From Agathobaculum sp. NTUH-O15-33 (lineage in GTDB: Bacteria; Bacillota; Clostridia; Oscillospirales; Butyricicoccaceae), in the NCBI RefSeq assembly GCF_033193315.1, contig NZ_CP136187.1:3417501-3481500 (forward strand): a stretch of 64,000 nucleotides of DNA. Reading direction: 5' to 3'. How positions within the stretch are numbered: position 1 is the stretch's first letter; each line of letters begins with the position of its first letter. The position numbers were made by a program, and so were the translations under genes. Positions 17,501 through 25,214 of this stretch are shown one piece after another. The notes below the pieces were generated by a model. The model was not told the DNA's origin, searched no databases, and worked only from the letters and a program-made list of their open reading frames with translations.

Positions 17501-17690
17501 TCACCTGCTGCTCGATATCGTCCGGGCTCGCGCCCGCGTACGTGGTGAACACGATGGCGATGGGCACTTCCATGGACGGCATCAACGAAAGCGGCAGGGC
17601 TTTAAAGCCGACAAAGCCGAAAATGGCGATTAGGATAAACGTCAGGATGGTCATGACCCTGCGTTTGATGCAAAGCTGTGCGATTTTCAT
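14577..17690 (-). CDS. RND-family efflux pump permease (HAE1-like)
   Basis: The 1037-residue inner-membrane pump has the AcrB-type layout: TM1 (about 12-32), a large extracytoplasmic loop with GASPDDIEQQVTDPLE, TM2-6 around 330-520 with the MPLCILFTFL and GGVALGVGMIVDNSIVVLDN motifs, a second large loop, then TM7-12 with GTVVNSSIVLIDYI. The ATG at 17690 was chosen because it begins the classic amphipathic start and has GGAGGG before it. A longer frame runs back into the adaptor gene and is rejected. Proton-driven export of drugs or lipids is the family role; the substrate is unknown. It is the last gene of the efflux operon, 7 bp after the adaptor. Confidence 0.93.
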   Translation of the reverse strand: MKIAQLCIKRRVMTILTFILIAIFGFVGFKALPLSLMPSMEVPIAIVFTTYAGASPDDIEQQVTDPLESVCASMSGLDTLTSSSSENMSVIVIQFTEDTKIDTAMADLRDKIGMAKSSLPDDAGEPTVMSLDIDSMPVIMVALRGNDLASLQSIADDELSPALSRLDGVASVDVSGGYDSEIAVKTDAVKLKGYNLTVSSVAQQIGADNMAVPGGDLDSGSQTLSVRTNGQYESVNDVKNALISLPTGGTVRLSQIADVSMAHKDQNSLAKVNGEECILLSVNKQSGSNTVDIAERAKAKLDELVSQNAALSWDMLMDQSEFINLSVDNAISNIVFGVIFAALVLFLFLRDFGATTAISIAMPLCILFTFLIMKGLNITLNMMSLGGVALGVGMIVDNSIVVLDNIFRYRADGYDRWDSCTKGAAEVSLSITASTLTTVAVFLPIGLSGGMTGMMFREFCITICALLGSSLIIALTLVPLLCYILLDRGGRHRMVTIPDVKDKFIADKPLMRKYKAVLKLFITRRAVGMLLTVVICVGSIISIGLAGMELIPEMDQGELSVSVGMPTGSSMEETAAIQERIATIATDTIPEMDLLYYTTGNSSSMMSSSSSASVGITLVERKHRDRSAKQVANQLRRDLQDIAGCEITVSSSSSMSSVSGSAISLKMTGKDYDELSQVSNDLAEELSRLPDAVNVKSSAAEQVPRIAVKVNRENASRFGLSAASIGGLVRGELTGSVATKLRMKGEEYDITVSGDDSASKNIDALKSMQLPVPTGGTVPLSMVADVYTELAPQSIERENQNETVTISGDSESGDSAGMATRVNEFLATYDLPDGVEIDDGSSAAADMAETTGTLMLALGAAILLVYFILASQFNSFVLPVAIMLILPIGLLGSMSLLFFTGNKVSMVALLGVIILAGTVVNSSIVLIDYIQQRRDAGEEKNEAILNACPRRVRPVLMTALTTILGLLPMVFSGGEGSEMMKPMAIVMVTGMIISTIATLFITPVYYSLIDSLASRFTNRKKKPRKGQKLLKAEETAE

Positions 17691-17697
17691 ATGCCGC

Positions 17698-18912
17698 TCA
17701 GCCCTCCCCGCCGTCGTCCTGAGACGCGGCCGGGCTTTCCTCGCCCGCGGTATCGTCATCCGATACGACACGGACGGCCGCGCCATCCGACAGATAGGAT
17801 TGCCCCTTGGTCACGACCAGATCATCCGGCTCCAGTCCGGAAACGATCTCGGTCAGGCTTTCGCCGACCAGACCGGTCTCCACCGGCAGGCGCATGGCGC
17901 TTTTCCCGCCTTCCCCATCGTCCTGCACGATATAGACGAACTGTCCGTCGGTGCCGGTCAGGATCGCTTCGGTCGGGATTTGGATGGTGTTGTCGCGTCT
18001 ATTGGTATAGAAGGTCACCGTGGCGAACGCGCCGATGGGCGGCGTCACGCCGCTCGGCAGCGAGATCGACACATCGTAAAGGCTGGTCTGCACGTTGGCG
18101 GCCGCCGGTACGGAAGCGATCTTGCCCTTTGCCGTCTTTTGCTCGGTGGAGGCGATGGCCAGATCGACCTCGTCCCCCGCCTTGATATTGGTAAACACAT
18201 CCTCGGCAACGGAGACCTTTACCTCTACCTTGCTATCCTCCGCGATGACCACGGCGGGCTGCGCGGACGAAGCCATTCCGCCGCGCACAACGTTCACCGA
18301 GGTAATCAGGCCCGCGCAGGGCGAAACGACCGTGCCGTTTTGCGCCTGCTTATTGATCTGGTCGATCTGCGCTTGGATCTGCGCCAGCGAAGCCTTCTGC
18401 TGCGCCTGCGCCTGATTCAGACCGGCGGTGGCCTGTTCCAAAGCCTGCTTTGCCTTGGTCAGGTCCTGCTCGGCCGCCGCGCCGGCTTCGTACAGCGCCT
18501 GCGTGTTATCCACCGCGGTCTGCGCCTGATCGATGCTGATGCGCGCCGACTGGATGGCGAGATTGGTCGCCTGCTGGGTTGCAGCGTAAGACTGCTGCAG
18601 CGCGGAAAGCGAGGAGGTCACGTTAGAAGTATCAACCGTGAACAGAACCTGCCCCTTGTTTACCTTGCCGCCTTCCTTGACCGGAAGCGTGAGCACCTGT
18701 CCCGCGAGCATCGGGAACACCTGCACCTCGTTTACCGCGGCGACCTTGCCGGTCAGCACCGACTGCGCCGACATCGGCCCCGCGAGCGCCGGGGTTACCT
18801 CTACCGCCGTGCCGACCGGCGCTTCTTCTTCCGGCTCTTCCTCTTTGCCACAGCCCGCGCAGAGAATCAGCGCTCCCGCGAGCGCGGCTGCTATGATACG
18901 TTTGGTTTTCAT
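17698..18912 (-). CDS. HlyD/RND-type periplasmic adaptor lipoprotein
   Basis: A 404-residue adaptor that links an RND pump to its partner protein. Lipobox ILCAGC gives Cys21. The order is barrel-sandwich half (about 60-95), long coiled-coil hairpin rich in Gln/Ala (about 95-190), second half motif with SPCAGLITSVNV, then a beta-barrel domain (about 215-300) and a membrane-proximal domain. An acidic Ser/Glu/Asp tail ends the protein. It sits between the TolC-like genes and the pump in one transcription unit. Confidence 0.92.
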   Translation of the reverse strand: MKTKRIIAAALAGALILCAGCGKEEEPEEEAPVGTAVEVTPALAGPMSAQSVLTGKVAAVNEVQVFPMLAGQVLTLPVKEGGKVNKGQVLFTVDTSNVTSSLSALQQSYAATQQATNLAIQSARISIDQAQTAVDNTQALYEAGAAAEQDLTKAKQALEQATAGLNQAQAQQKASLAQIQAQIDQINKQAQNGTVVSPCAGLITSVNVVRGGMASSAQPAVVIAEDSKVEVKVSVAEDVFTNIKAGDEVDLAIASTEQKTAKGKIASVPAAANVQTSLYDVSISLPSGVTPPIGAFATVTFYTNRRDNTIQIPTEAILTGTDGQFVYIVQDDGEGGKSAMRLPVETGLVGESLTEIVSGLEPDDLVVTKGQSYLSDGAAVRVVSDDDTAGEESPAASQDDGGEG

Positions 18913-18950
18913 GCGGTTCCTCCGTTATATGTGATTACTGCCTGATCCCG

Positions 18951-20195
18951 TCAGGAAGCAGAACTGATGACGCCACGCTTGGCCCACTGGTAGTTGTTAT
19001 ACGCGGTGAGCAGATCGATCTTTGCACTATCGATCGCTTCCCGCGCGGTCTCCAGCTCATCCTGCGCGTTTAAATAGTCGAGTTTGGAGATCATGCCGCG
19101 CTTATACTGTGTTTCCTGCACATGGAAGGTCTTCTGCGCCTGCTCCCAGTCGGACTGGGCCGCGCCGAGCATCGTTCTGGCTTCCTCCAGCGCTTTGTAC
19201 AGCTTGCGGAAGGCGACGGTCGCCTTTTCCTTTTCCGCGTCCAGTTCGATCTGCGCGGCCTTATAGGCGTACAGGTTGTTGGTCTTGTTATTTTCGTAAT
19301 CATCCGAAGCCTGACGCACCGCGTCCTCCTTGGACCAGATGGAGTAGCTGTTTTTCAGCGCTTCGGCCAGATCGGCGGCATAGTCCACCCCGCCCGCCTG
19401 CTCGGGCGCGACCTCGGGCAGCGCGGTGGTAATGATCTCGGTGCCGATGGCGTAGCCGCACTGCACGGCCAGCGTGTTTTTCAGGTTTTCCGCCTGCGTT
19501 TCGATGGTGTCGAGCGCGGCCAGCACGGTCTCGCGCTGGCTTTGCAGGCTTTTCAGGGTGTTCTGCCCCGCCGCGCCGAGGGATACGCGCACGCGGGTCG
19601 CTTCGATGTTGCGTTCCAGCTGCTTGAGGCTGCGCTCCCGCTCGCTGTGCGAGAAAGCCAGCGACTGGAGCGAGATATAGGTGCTTTCCGCGCCCATGCA
19701 GATCAGGTCGGCCGCGTTTTCAGTCTGCCTTCTGGTGCTGTTCACCGTAAACTCGTGCTGTTCCTCGTCGTCGTCTTCCTTATCCTCCAGATCGTCGTAG
19801 GATGCCTGCGCCGCTTCCAGACTTTGTTGCAGCGCGTAGCGCTGGGCCTTGAGCGTATCGCGCAGCGCGGTCTCGCCTTCAGGCAAGGCGGCGATCGCTT
19901 CGTCCAGCTCCTTGATCTGCTTGGTGTACTGGGCAATCTCGTTGTCCGTGTTCCAGTAGTTTGTTATGTAGCTGTCTCCGGGATCGGTTTTTTCCACGCC
20001 GGTGAGCGTCGACTGTCCCGCCTTGATGGAGACGTTGTTCTCGCGCACGGTTTGCTCCAGCGTTTCAAAGGAGAGCGTTACCGGCCCCTTTTTCGTTTCG
20101 GTCTTGTCGGTCTCCGCGGCGTCCGCTGCGTACGCGGGCACGCAAAAGCCCATCAGCATCAGCGCGGTTAAGCCCGCGGCTATATATCGTTTCAT
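18951..20195 (-). CDS. TolC-family protein (second of two)
   Basis: 414 residues from the ATG at 20195 (Shine-Dalgarno AGGAGGAAACGAAGG); an upstream in-frame extension has no signal peptide and is rejected. Signal peptide to about AYA, then two long alpha-helical hairpin repeats typical of outer-membrane efflux proteins (pfam OEP). Both carry motifs of the type Y.RGMISKLDYLNAQDELE...A near the C-terminus and end in YNNYQWAKRG. TolC normally forms a trimeric channel in an outer membrane. Here the host looks like a single-membrane spore former, so the partner layer is unclear. The neighbouring TolC-like gene shares the same C-terminal signature. Confidence 0.88.
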   Translation of the reverse strand: MKRYIAAGLTALMLMGFCVPAYAADAAETDKTETKKGPVTLSFETLEQTVRENNVSIKAGQSTLTGVEKTDPGDSYITNYWNTDNEIAQYTKQIKELDEAIAALPEGETALRDTLKAQRYALQQSLEAAQASYDDLEDKEDDDEEQHEFTVNSTRRQTENAADLICMGAESTYISLQSLAFSHSERERSLKQLERNIEATRVRVSLGAAGQNTLKSLQSQRETVLAALDTIETQAENLKNTLAVQCGYAIGTEIITTALPEVAPEQAGGVDYAADLAEALKNSYSIWSKEDAVRQASDDYENNKTNNLYAYKAAQIELDAEKEKATVAFRKLYKALEEARTMLGAAQSDWEQAQKTFHVQETQYKRGMISKLDYLNAQDELETAREAIDSAKIDLLTAYNNYQWAKRGVISSAS

Positions 20196-20233
20196 TCCTT
20201 CGTTTCCTCCTGTTTCGCCTAAGCTGCGCCGCT

Positions 20234-21523
20234 TTATACCAACCCTTGCTTGGCCCACTGGTACTTGTTGTACGCGCTGGTGAGCTGTAGCCCCGCGCTG
20301 TCCACCGCGTCCTTCGCGCTGTCCAGCGTATCCTTCGCCGCCAAATAGTCCATTTCGGATATCATGCCGTGCTTATATTGCAGCTCGGCCGTTGAGAAAT
20401 CCAGTTCGGCCTGCCGCAGCGCGGCCTCGGTGGCGGTCAGCGTGGTCTGGCAGTTGCGAACGGTTTGGTAGGTGGTAAGAAACGCGCTTTCTACCGTTAT
20501 CTTTTCGGCCGCCAGCGCGTCCTTCGCGCCGGCCACCGCTTCGGCCGTGCCCGCGATCGCCGTATCGTAACGGTTTTGCGCGTCGCGCAGGTCGCACTGC
20601 TTCTGCCAGATGGAAAAGCTGTTATCCTTAGCGGAAGCCAGATCGGCTTCATACTTCATCTTACCCAGATCGGCCGCGCCGGGAACGGGCAGTACCGACG
20701 GCAGCACCAGCGTGCTCGCGTCGAAGCCGCACATCAGCGCAAGGCTGCTGGCCAGATTTTCGCGCTGCGTCGCCAGCGTGGTCATGTTGACCGCAAGGCT
20801 CTGCCGCGCGTGCCGGGCGGTGTCGATCTGGTACTGGCTGATCATGCCGAGCTTGCGGGTGGTCTCCATCATCGAAAGCGTGCGGTCGAGCTGCGCGAGC
20901 TGACGGTTCAGCCCCACCTCCGTGCTTTGCAGGGTCTTGATGCCGATCAGCATATCCTGCGCGCCCATCGCAAGCTGGTCGGCCACGTTCGCCGCTTGCT
21001 TTCGCAGGTCGTACACCGCGTCGTCGATCGCGGAGGCGTAGGCCTGCTGCTGCACCGGCATGGTCAATTCGTTAAGCTGCAAGCTCTTTAAATTGTCCTC
21101 CAGCAGCTTTTTCTGCGCCGCGTAGGTTTTGTACAGGTTATCCGAGGGTTCCAGCCCCTCCATCGCCGCATCCAGCCCGGCGATCAGGTTTTTGTAATTC
21201 TCGATCTGCACTTGGATCAGGCCGCCCTGTGCCGCGTATTGATCGGAGATGTCTGATACCGTGTCGATGCTGGACGCTATGTTTTTTAGCGATCGCACGG
21301 TCGAGTTGTTTTCGCGCACCGCGCGTTCCACCGCCGTCAGGCCCATTTCTTTCACTGTGACCGGCATTCCACTAACGGCGGGGGCCTCCGTACCCTGTGG
21401 TGCCTGCGCGGCCGCCTGTCCGCCGTCCTCCGCCGCGCCCGCCGGCGCGGCCAAAGCAGCAAGCAGCGCCGCCGAGAGCAGCGTGCTGACAAGCCGCCGT
21501 CCCTTGTTGCTATTTTGCTTCAT
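20234..21523 (-). CDS. TolC-family protein (first of two)
   Basis: 429 residues from the ATG at 21523, preceded by AGAAAGGAAC. A positively charged N-terminus and hydrophobic stretch ending near PAGAA form the signal peptide. The rest is almost wholly alpha-helical with OEP-type repeats. The C-terminal part (QYKHGMISEMDYLAAKDTL, ending YNKYQWAKQG) is clearly paralogous to the next gene. It opens the four-gene efflux operon, 38 bp ahead of its paralogue. No beta-barrel strands of a classic TolC pore stand out by eye. Confidence 0.88.
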   Translation of the reverse strand: MKQNSNKGRRLVSTLLSAALLAALAAPAGAAEDGGQAAAQAPQGTEAPAVSGMPVTVKEMGLTAVERAVRENNSTVRSLKNIASSIDTVSDISDQYAAQGGLIQVQIENYKNLIAGLDAAMEGLEPSDNLYKTYAAQKKLLEDNLKSLQLNELTMPVQQQAYASAIDDAVYDLRKQAANVADQLAMGAQDMLIGIKTLQSTEVGLNRQLAQLDRTLSMMETTRKLGMISQYQIDTARHARQSLAVNMTTLATQRENLASSLALMCGFDASTLVLPSVLPVPGAADLGKMKYEADLASAKDNSFSIWQKQCDLRDAQNRYDTAIAGTAEAVAGAKDALAAEKITVESAFLTTYQTVRNCQTTLTATEAALRQAELDFSTAELQYKHGMISEMDYLAAKDTLDSAKDAVDSAGLQLTSAYNKYQWAKQGLV

Positions 21524-21693
21524 TCGGTTCTCTGTTCCTTTCTCTACCGTCGCTGCCAAGCGGCCGCGACCATGCCTGTAGAATACGTTTCGCTCACCAA
21601 ACGCGGGGCGCTCCCCCAAGCGCGGCGCACGGCGGGCGATATGCGGGGTTTGCTACCTCAAATTTAAGGTTCGTTCCATAATCGCAAGACGTA

Positions 21694-21721
21694 GTTATAT
21701 TACCACAACTTTGCCCTTCAA
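21694..21721 (-). promoter_or_regulatory. Promoter of the RND efflux operon
   Basis: On the minus strand TTGAAG (21721-21716) and TATAAC (21699-21694) are separated by 16 bp, giving a leader of about 165 nt before the first TolC-like gene. The 451-bp gap to iolG holds this promoter and the divergent iolG control region. Confidence 0.6.
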
Positions 21722-21881
21722 AACAAGCGTTCGCGTGTATTTTAGACATCTTTAAGGGAAGTGTTGCATTTATTCCGCCCTGAATTTGACACCGCGCGCA
21801 TGATTCCCCTATTCTTTCCCCCGTTTTCCTTCGCATAATGACCAATGGCAAGCCAAGAAATTACAGCGGTGCGCCAAAAAT

Positions 21882-21922
21882 TTGCAAGACCGCTTGCAAG
21901 CGCCCCGGCAACAGGCTATAAT
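21882..21922 (+). promoter_or_regulatory. Promoter of iolG with an overlapping palindromic operator
   Basis: TTGCAA (21894-21899) and TATAAT (21917-21922) are separated by 17 bp. The -35 box is the right half of a palindrome, TTGCAAG-ACCG-CTTGCAA (21882-21899). Its half sites resemble those bound by LacI/GalR-family or CcpA-like repressors. The regulator is not in the window. Confidence 0.65.
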
Positions 21923-21974
21923 AAAGGTGCCCTTGTATGAGGACAACCTTAATATTCTAAAGGAGAGAAGAATA

Positions 21975-23000
21975 ATGGGAATCTTAAAAATTGGCGTAGT
22001 GGGCTGCGGCCGTATCGGCAAGCTGCACATCAACAACCTGATCAACTCTGTGCCGGGCGTGCAGGTCGTCGCCGCTGCCGATCCGATGCTTGACAAATCT
22101 GGTGCGCGCGAGTGGCTGGCAGAGCGCGGCGTTACCAATGCCTCCACCGATTTTATGGACGTGATCAACAATCCTGAAGTGGACGTTGTTTTCGTTTGCT
22201 CCTCCACCGATACGCACTGCGACGTTTCCATGGCCGCTGTCAAGGCCGGCAAGCACGTCTTCTGCGAGAAGCCGATCGATTACGATATCGACAAGATCAA
22301 GGCGCTGCTCGCCATGGTAGAGGAAAAGGGCGTGAAGTTCCAGGTCGGCTTCAACCGCCGCTTCGACCACAACCACAAGGCCGTGGCTGACGCTGTGAAG
22401 GACGGCTCCATCGGCGATCCGCACATCGTTGTTGTTTCCTCCCGTGACCCCGAGCCGCCCCCGGCTTCCTATGTCGCTGTTTCCGGCGGTATTTTCTACG
22501 ATATGATGATCCACGACTTCGACATGGTCCGCTACGTGACCGGTTCGGAAGCAGTAGAGATCTCGGCTGTCGGCTCCTGCCTCGTCAACCCGAAGCTGCA
22601 GGAAGAGTCCGGCATTCCGGACGTTGACACCGCTGTTGTTACCCTGAAGATGGCCAACGGCTGCATCGCCGTGATCAACAACTCCCGTCAGGCTGTTTAT
22701 GGCTACGACCAGCGCGTCGAAGCGTTCGGCTCCAAGGGCATGGCTTCCGATGCGAACGATCTGGTCAACACCACGACCGTTGTCACCGTGGACGGCGCCA
22801 AGAGCGAGAAGCCGGTTTGGTTCTTCCTCGAGCGCTACAATCAGGCGTTCATCGAGCAGGTCATCTCCTTTGTCGATGCGATCCAGAACGACAAGCCGAC
22901 CGCCGTTGGCGCTATCGACGGCCTGCGTCCGGTCCTGATGGCAAAGGCTGCTACCGAATCCTGCCGCAACGGTGGCGTTTACGTAAAGGTAGAAGCATAA
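21975..23000 (+). CDS. iolG: Inositol 2-dehydrogenase (Gfo/Idh/MocA family)
   Basis: Oxidises myo-inositol to scyllo-inosose with NAD+ in the cytoplasm. The 341 residues have an N-terminal Rossmann fold (GVVGCGRIGKLH), the EKP motif with Lys99, and the catalytic pair in FYDMMIHDFDM (Asp176, His180), the same spacing as in Bacillus IolG. ATG 21975 follows AAAGGAGAG. Many third positions are T or C in the style of strongly expressed genes, unlike its G/C-ending neighbours. It is a single-gene unit with its own promoter and terminator. An IolI-like isomerase acting on the product lies at 62.3 kb. Confidence 0.85.
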   Translation: MGILKIGVVGCGRIGKLHINNLINSVPGVQVVAAADPMLDKSGAREWLAERGVTNASTDFMDVINNPEVDVVFVCSSTDTHCDVSMAAVKAGKHVFCEKPIDYDIDKIKALLAMVEEKGVKFQVGFNRRFDHNHKAVADAVKDGSIGDPHIVVVSSRDPEPPPASYVAVSGGIFYDMMIHDFDMVRYVTGSEAVEISAVGSCLVNPKLQEESGIPDVDTAVVTLKMANGCIAVINNSRQAVYGYDQRVEAFGSKGMASDANDLVNTTTVVTVDGAKSEKPVWFFLERYNQAFIEQVISFVDAIQNDKPTAVGAIDGLRPVLMAKAATESCRNGGVYVKVEA

Positions 23001-23017
23001 GCACATATGCATCAAAG

Positions 23018-23046
23018 AGCGTCCGCTTCGGCGGGCGCTTTTTTTG
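23018..23046 (+). terminator. Terminator of iolG
   Basis: A stem of AGCG-CCGC type with a TTCG loop (23018-23039, one G:T pair) is followed by seven T. Confidence 0.9.
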
Positions 23047-23051
23047 CGCCC

Positions 23052-23291
23052 TTATTCCTCTTGCTCCGCTTCCTTGGGATCGCTGGCCGCTTCCATAATG
23101 GCCTGCGCAAAGCCCATGATCGCCTCGCTTTTTATCATCGCCAAGCCGCCGCCCTGCGCTTCATCGCCTAAGACGAGCAGTAGGTCGCCCGGGTGGATGC
23201 CAAATAGATCCCGCGCTTTCTTCGGGATGACGATCTGCCCCTTTTCCCCGACCTTTACCGTGCCAAAAATATGTTTGCCATGCTGCTTCAC
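23052..23291 (-). CDS. AbrB/SpoVT-type transition-state regulator
   Basis: A 79-residue DNA-binding protein whose core (GTVKVGEKGQIVIPKKARD, then GIHPGDLLLVLGD) is the swapped-hairpin AbrB domain, about residues 10-55. The acidic C-terminal tail may mediate oligomerisation. The start is either the TTG at 23294 or the GTG at 23291. The GTG is preferred because GGGGGA lies 9 nt before it. A near-consensus promoter precedes it. Family members are global or local repressors of stationary-phase genes and often autorepress; the targets here are unknown. Confidence 0.88.
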   Translation of the reverse strand: MKQHGKHIFGTVKVGEKGQIVIPKKARDLFGIHPGDLLLVLGDEAQGGGLAMIKSEAIMGFAQAIMEAASDPKEAEQEE

Positions 23292-23343
23292 CAAATCAGT
23301 TCCCCCAGTTGATAAAAGTATGAAAAATATGAATTGTGCGATA

Positions 23344-23372
23344 AGTATACAACTTCTCTCCTTTCATGTCAA
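23344..23372 (-). promoter_or_regulatory. Consensus promoter of the AbrB-like gene
   Basis: On the minus strand TTGACA (23372-23367) and TATACT (23349-23344) are separated by 17 bp. Confidence 0.8.
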
Positions 23373-23503
23373 GGCCTTCCGAAAGGGCTTTTCGCAATCT
23401 GATCGCGGTTTCTTAAAAAAATTCAAGGGGCGTGCGATAAAGCCCGCGGCCGGCGCATTATCCTTACAAAGGCGGAAGCGCCGCGACGAAAGGATGGATC
23501 GAC

Positions 23504-24817
23504 ATGAAAAAGAAAAGGTTAGCACTTCTCGCCCTGCCGCTGGCGGGCGCGTTCGCCCTCGGCGCGGCTGCCGCGGGCGGCGTTCAGCAGATCACCGCAT
23601 ATCTCCGGCCCGACGTGACCGTAGAACTCGACGGCTACCGGCAGGTCATGACGGACCGGAACGGCAACACCGTTTACCCTGTGGAGTATAACGGCTCGAC
23701 CTACCTGCCGATCCGCGCGCTCGGCGAAATGCTGGGCCAGCAGGTGGTGTGGAACCCGGATACCCTGACCGTTGCGCTTTCCGCGCGCACCGGCACCCCG
23801 GCAGAATCGCTGAGCCCCGAGGCCCTGCGTTCGCGCATGACGGCGCTCGAAAACCGCTACGCTTCGCTCGCCGCCGATCTCCGCAATACCGACAAGGCTT
23901 CCTCCTACGCGGAAAACCAAAACCGCTACGGCAAGCTGGAGGAACGCCGCGAAGCGATCGAGGACGCGGCCACGTTTTTACTGATCGACTGCCGCGAAGC
24001 GCGGTACGGCGGAACCCTGACCGCGAGCGAGTATCAAGCGCTGCAAGACCGTCTTGCCACCTTGGAGGATCAACTGGACACACTAAAGGATAGCATACGC
24101 ACCAAATTCGGCGTCTATGAGGACGGGGCGAAAACCGAGCAGGCGCTCCGCGGCGAAGCCGACCGGCTGGACGCCGAGCTGACCGCATTGCGGCGGCAGG
24201 TGGCCAATGTGGAAGCGGCGGACAGCAAGTCCGTCTGGAAAGCGCGTGACAACGAAGCGCGCGCCGACTGGCGTTCCTTCCGCACCGATGTGCGCGCGTT
24301 GCAGCTTGCGCTGAACGACAGCCTGCGGCGTGACGTCATCGGCTACACCGCGTACGACGAGATCCGCGCGGACGCCGACGCGCTGGACACCGCAAGCAAG
24401 GAACTGGGCGACCGGCTGGATCGGGCGCAGGCCCGCTGGGACGGCACGGCCACACAGCCCGGCGCCGAGCCGTCGGGCAAGGATTATGAAGGCTACTTGG
24501 ATGACCTTGCCGCTCTGGAAACAGATTCGGAAGCCCTGCTCACCGATGCGCGCGAATTTTTCACCAGCAAAACGCAGGACCGGGACGCTTACCGCGCGCT
24601 CGAAAAGCGGCTGGATACGCTGGATGACCGCGCCGACCGGCTGGAAGACGCGGTGGAGGACAGCCGCAAGCTGAGCCGCCAGCAGGCGCACGAGCTGCTC
24701 AGCCGCCTCGACAAGGTGGAAAACAAACTCGATCAGGCGGACAATTTCCTTGACAAGGCGGAAGACCGCTATGACGACGACCACGATGATGACGATCACG
24801 ACGACTGGGACGATTGA
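23504..24817 (+). CDS. Secreted coiled-coil protein with stalk domain and Asp/His-rich tail
   Basis: 437 residues. A signal peptide (about 1-24) is followed by a copper-amine-oxidase-N-like or stalk domain (about 38-93, with VYPVEYNGSTYLPIRALGEM). Then comes a long Ala/Arg/Glu/Asp-rich, mostly helical region (about 105-420) with heptad character. The last 15 residues are nearly all Asp with His, a likely cation-binding tail. The Shine-Dalgarno AAAGGA precedes the ATG. It sits ahead of the sigma/anti-sigma pair, whose anti-sigma factor also ends in an Asp-rich tail, so a shared role at the cell surface is plausible but unproven. Confidence 0.75.
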   Translation: MKKKRLALLALPLAGAFALGAAAAGGVQQITAYLRPDVTVELDGYRQVMTDRNGNTVYPVEYNGSTYLPIRALGEMLGQQVVWNPDTLTVALSARTGTPAESLSPEALRSRMTALENRYASLAADLRNTDKASSYAENQNRYGKLEERREAIEDAATFLLIDCREARYGGTLTASEYQALQDRLATLEDQLDTLKDSIRTKFGVYEDGAKTEQALRGEADRLDAELTALRRQVANVEAADSKSVWKARDNEARADWRSFRTDVRALQLALNDSLRRDVIGYTAYDEIRADADALDTASKELGDRLDRAQARWDGTATQPGAEPSGKDYEGYLDDLAALETDSEALLTDAREFFTSKTQDRDAYRALEKRLDTLDDRADRLEDAVEDSRKLSRQQAHELLSRLDKVENKLDQADNFLDKAEDRYDDDHDDDDHDDWDD

Positions 24818-24854
24818 TCCCTTGCCCCCAGCGCGCCGCGCCGAACAGGCGCGA

Positions 24855-25126
24855 GGAGGAGGGCATTTCCCTCCTCCTTTCCAGCTTGTCAAAGAGCCCC
24901 TCGCGCCGCAGCGCATATAAAATGGAAACTTGAAGCAAAGCTTCAAGTTTCCAAAAAAGTGGGAGCATGTATCTCACTTTTTTAACAAACCGGCGGAGAA
25001 GTGTGCCCAGAGGGCGCGCGCCGAAGCCGGAATACTCGATCGAAATGGGGCTTTGTTTCGATCGACAGACTGTCAAAAATAGTTTTTGACAGTCTGGGAA
25101 GGAGGAGGGCATTTCCCTCCTCCTTT
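24855..25126. repeat. Terminator-flanked miniature element, copy A
   Basis: A 215-bp core (24882-25096) has related ends in inverted orientation (CAGCTTGTCAAAGA on the left, complement of CAGACTGTCAAAAA on the right). It is flanked by a 27-bp perfect direct repeat (24855-24881 and 25101-25127) that is itself a hairpin, GGAGGAGGG-loop-CCCTCCTCC. Inside are a 12-bp stem (GGAAACTTGAAG), a stem around the loop GGAGCATGTATCT, a stem CGATCGAAA, and a terminal stem AGACTGTCAAAAA. It fills the 397-bp gap before the sigma factor gene. No coding frame. See copies B and C. Confidence 0.75.
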
Positions 25127-25154
25127 CGCCTGCGGCGAACGCCACGCCGCTCAC

Positions 25155-25183
25155 TTGAATTTCCCCGTCCGCTCTGCTACACT
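25155..25183 (+). promoter_or_regulatory. Promoter of the sigma/anti-sigma pair
   Basis: TTGAAT (25155-25160) and TACACT (25178-25183) are separated by 17 bp, about 30 nt before the sigma factor ATG. It looks like a housekeeping rather than an ECF-type promoter. Confidence 0.6.
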
Positions 25184-25214
25184 GTAAAAAACGGGCCAAA
25201 AGGGGGAACGGGCC

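Noticed and set aside
24855..25126. Group II intron or IS element
   Set aside because: No reverse transcriptase, transposase or intron domain V was seen in 215 bp. The duplicated hairpins and end pattern fit a miniature element better.
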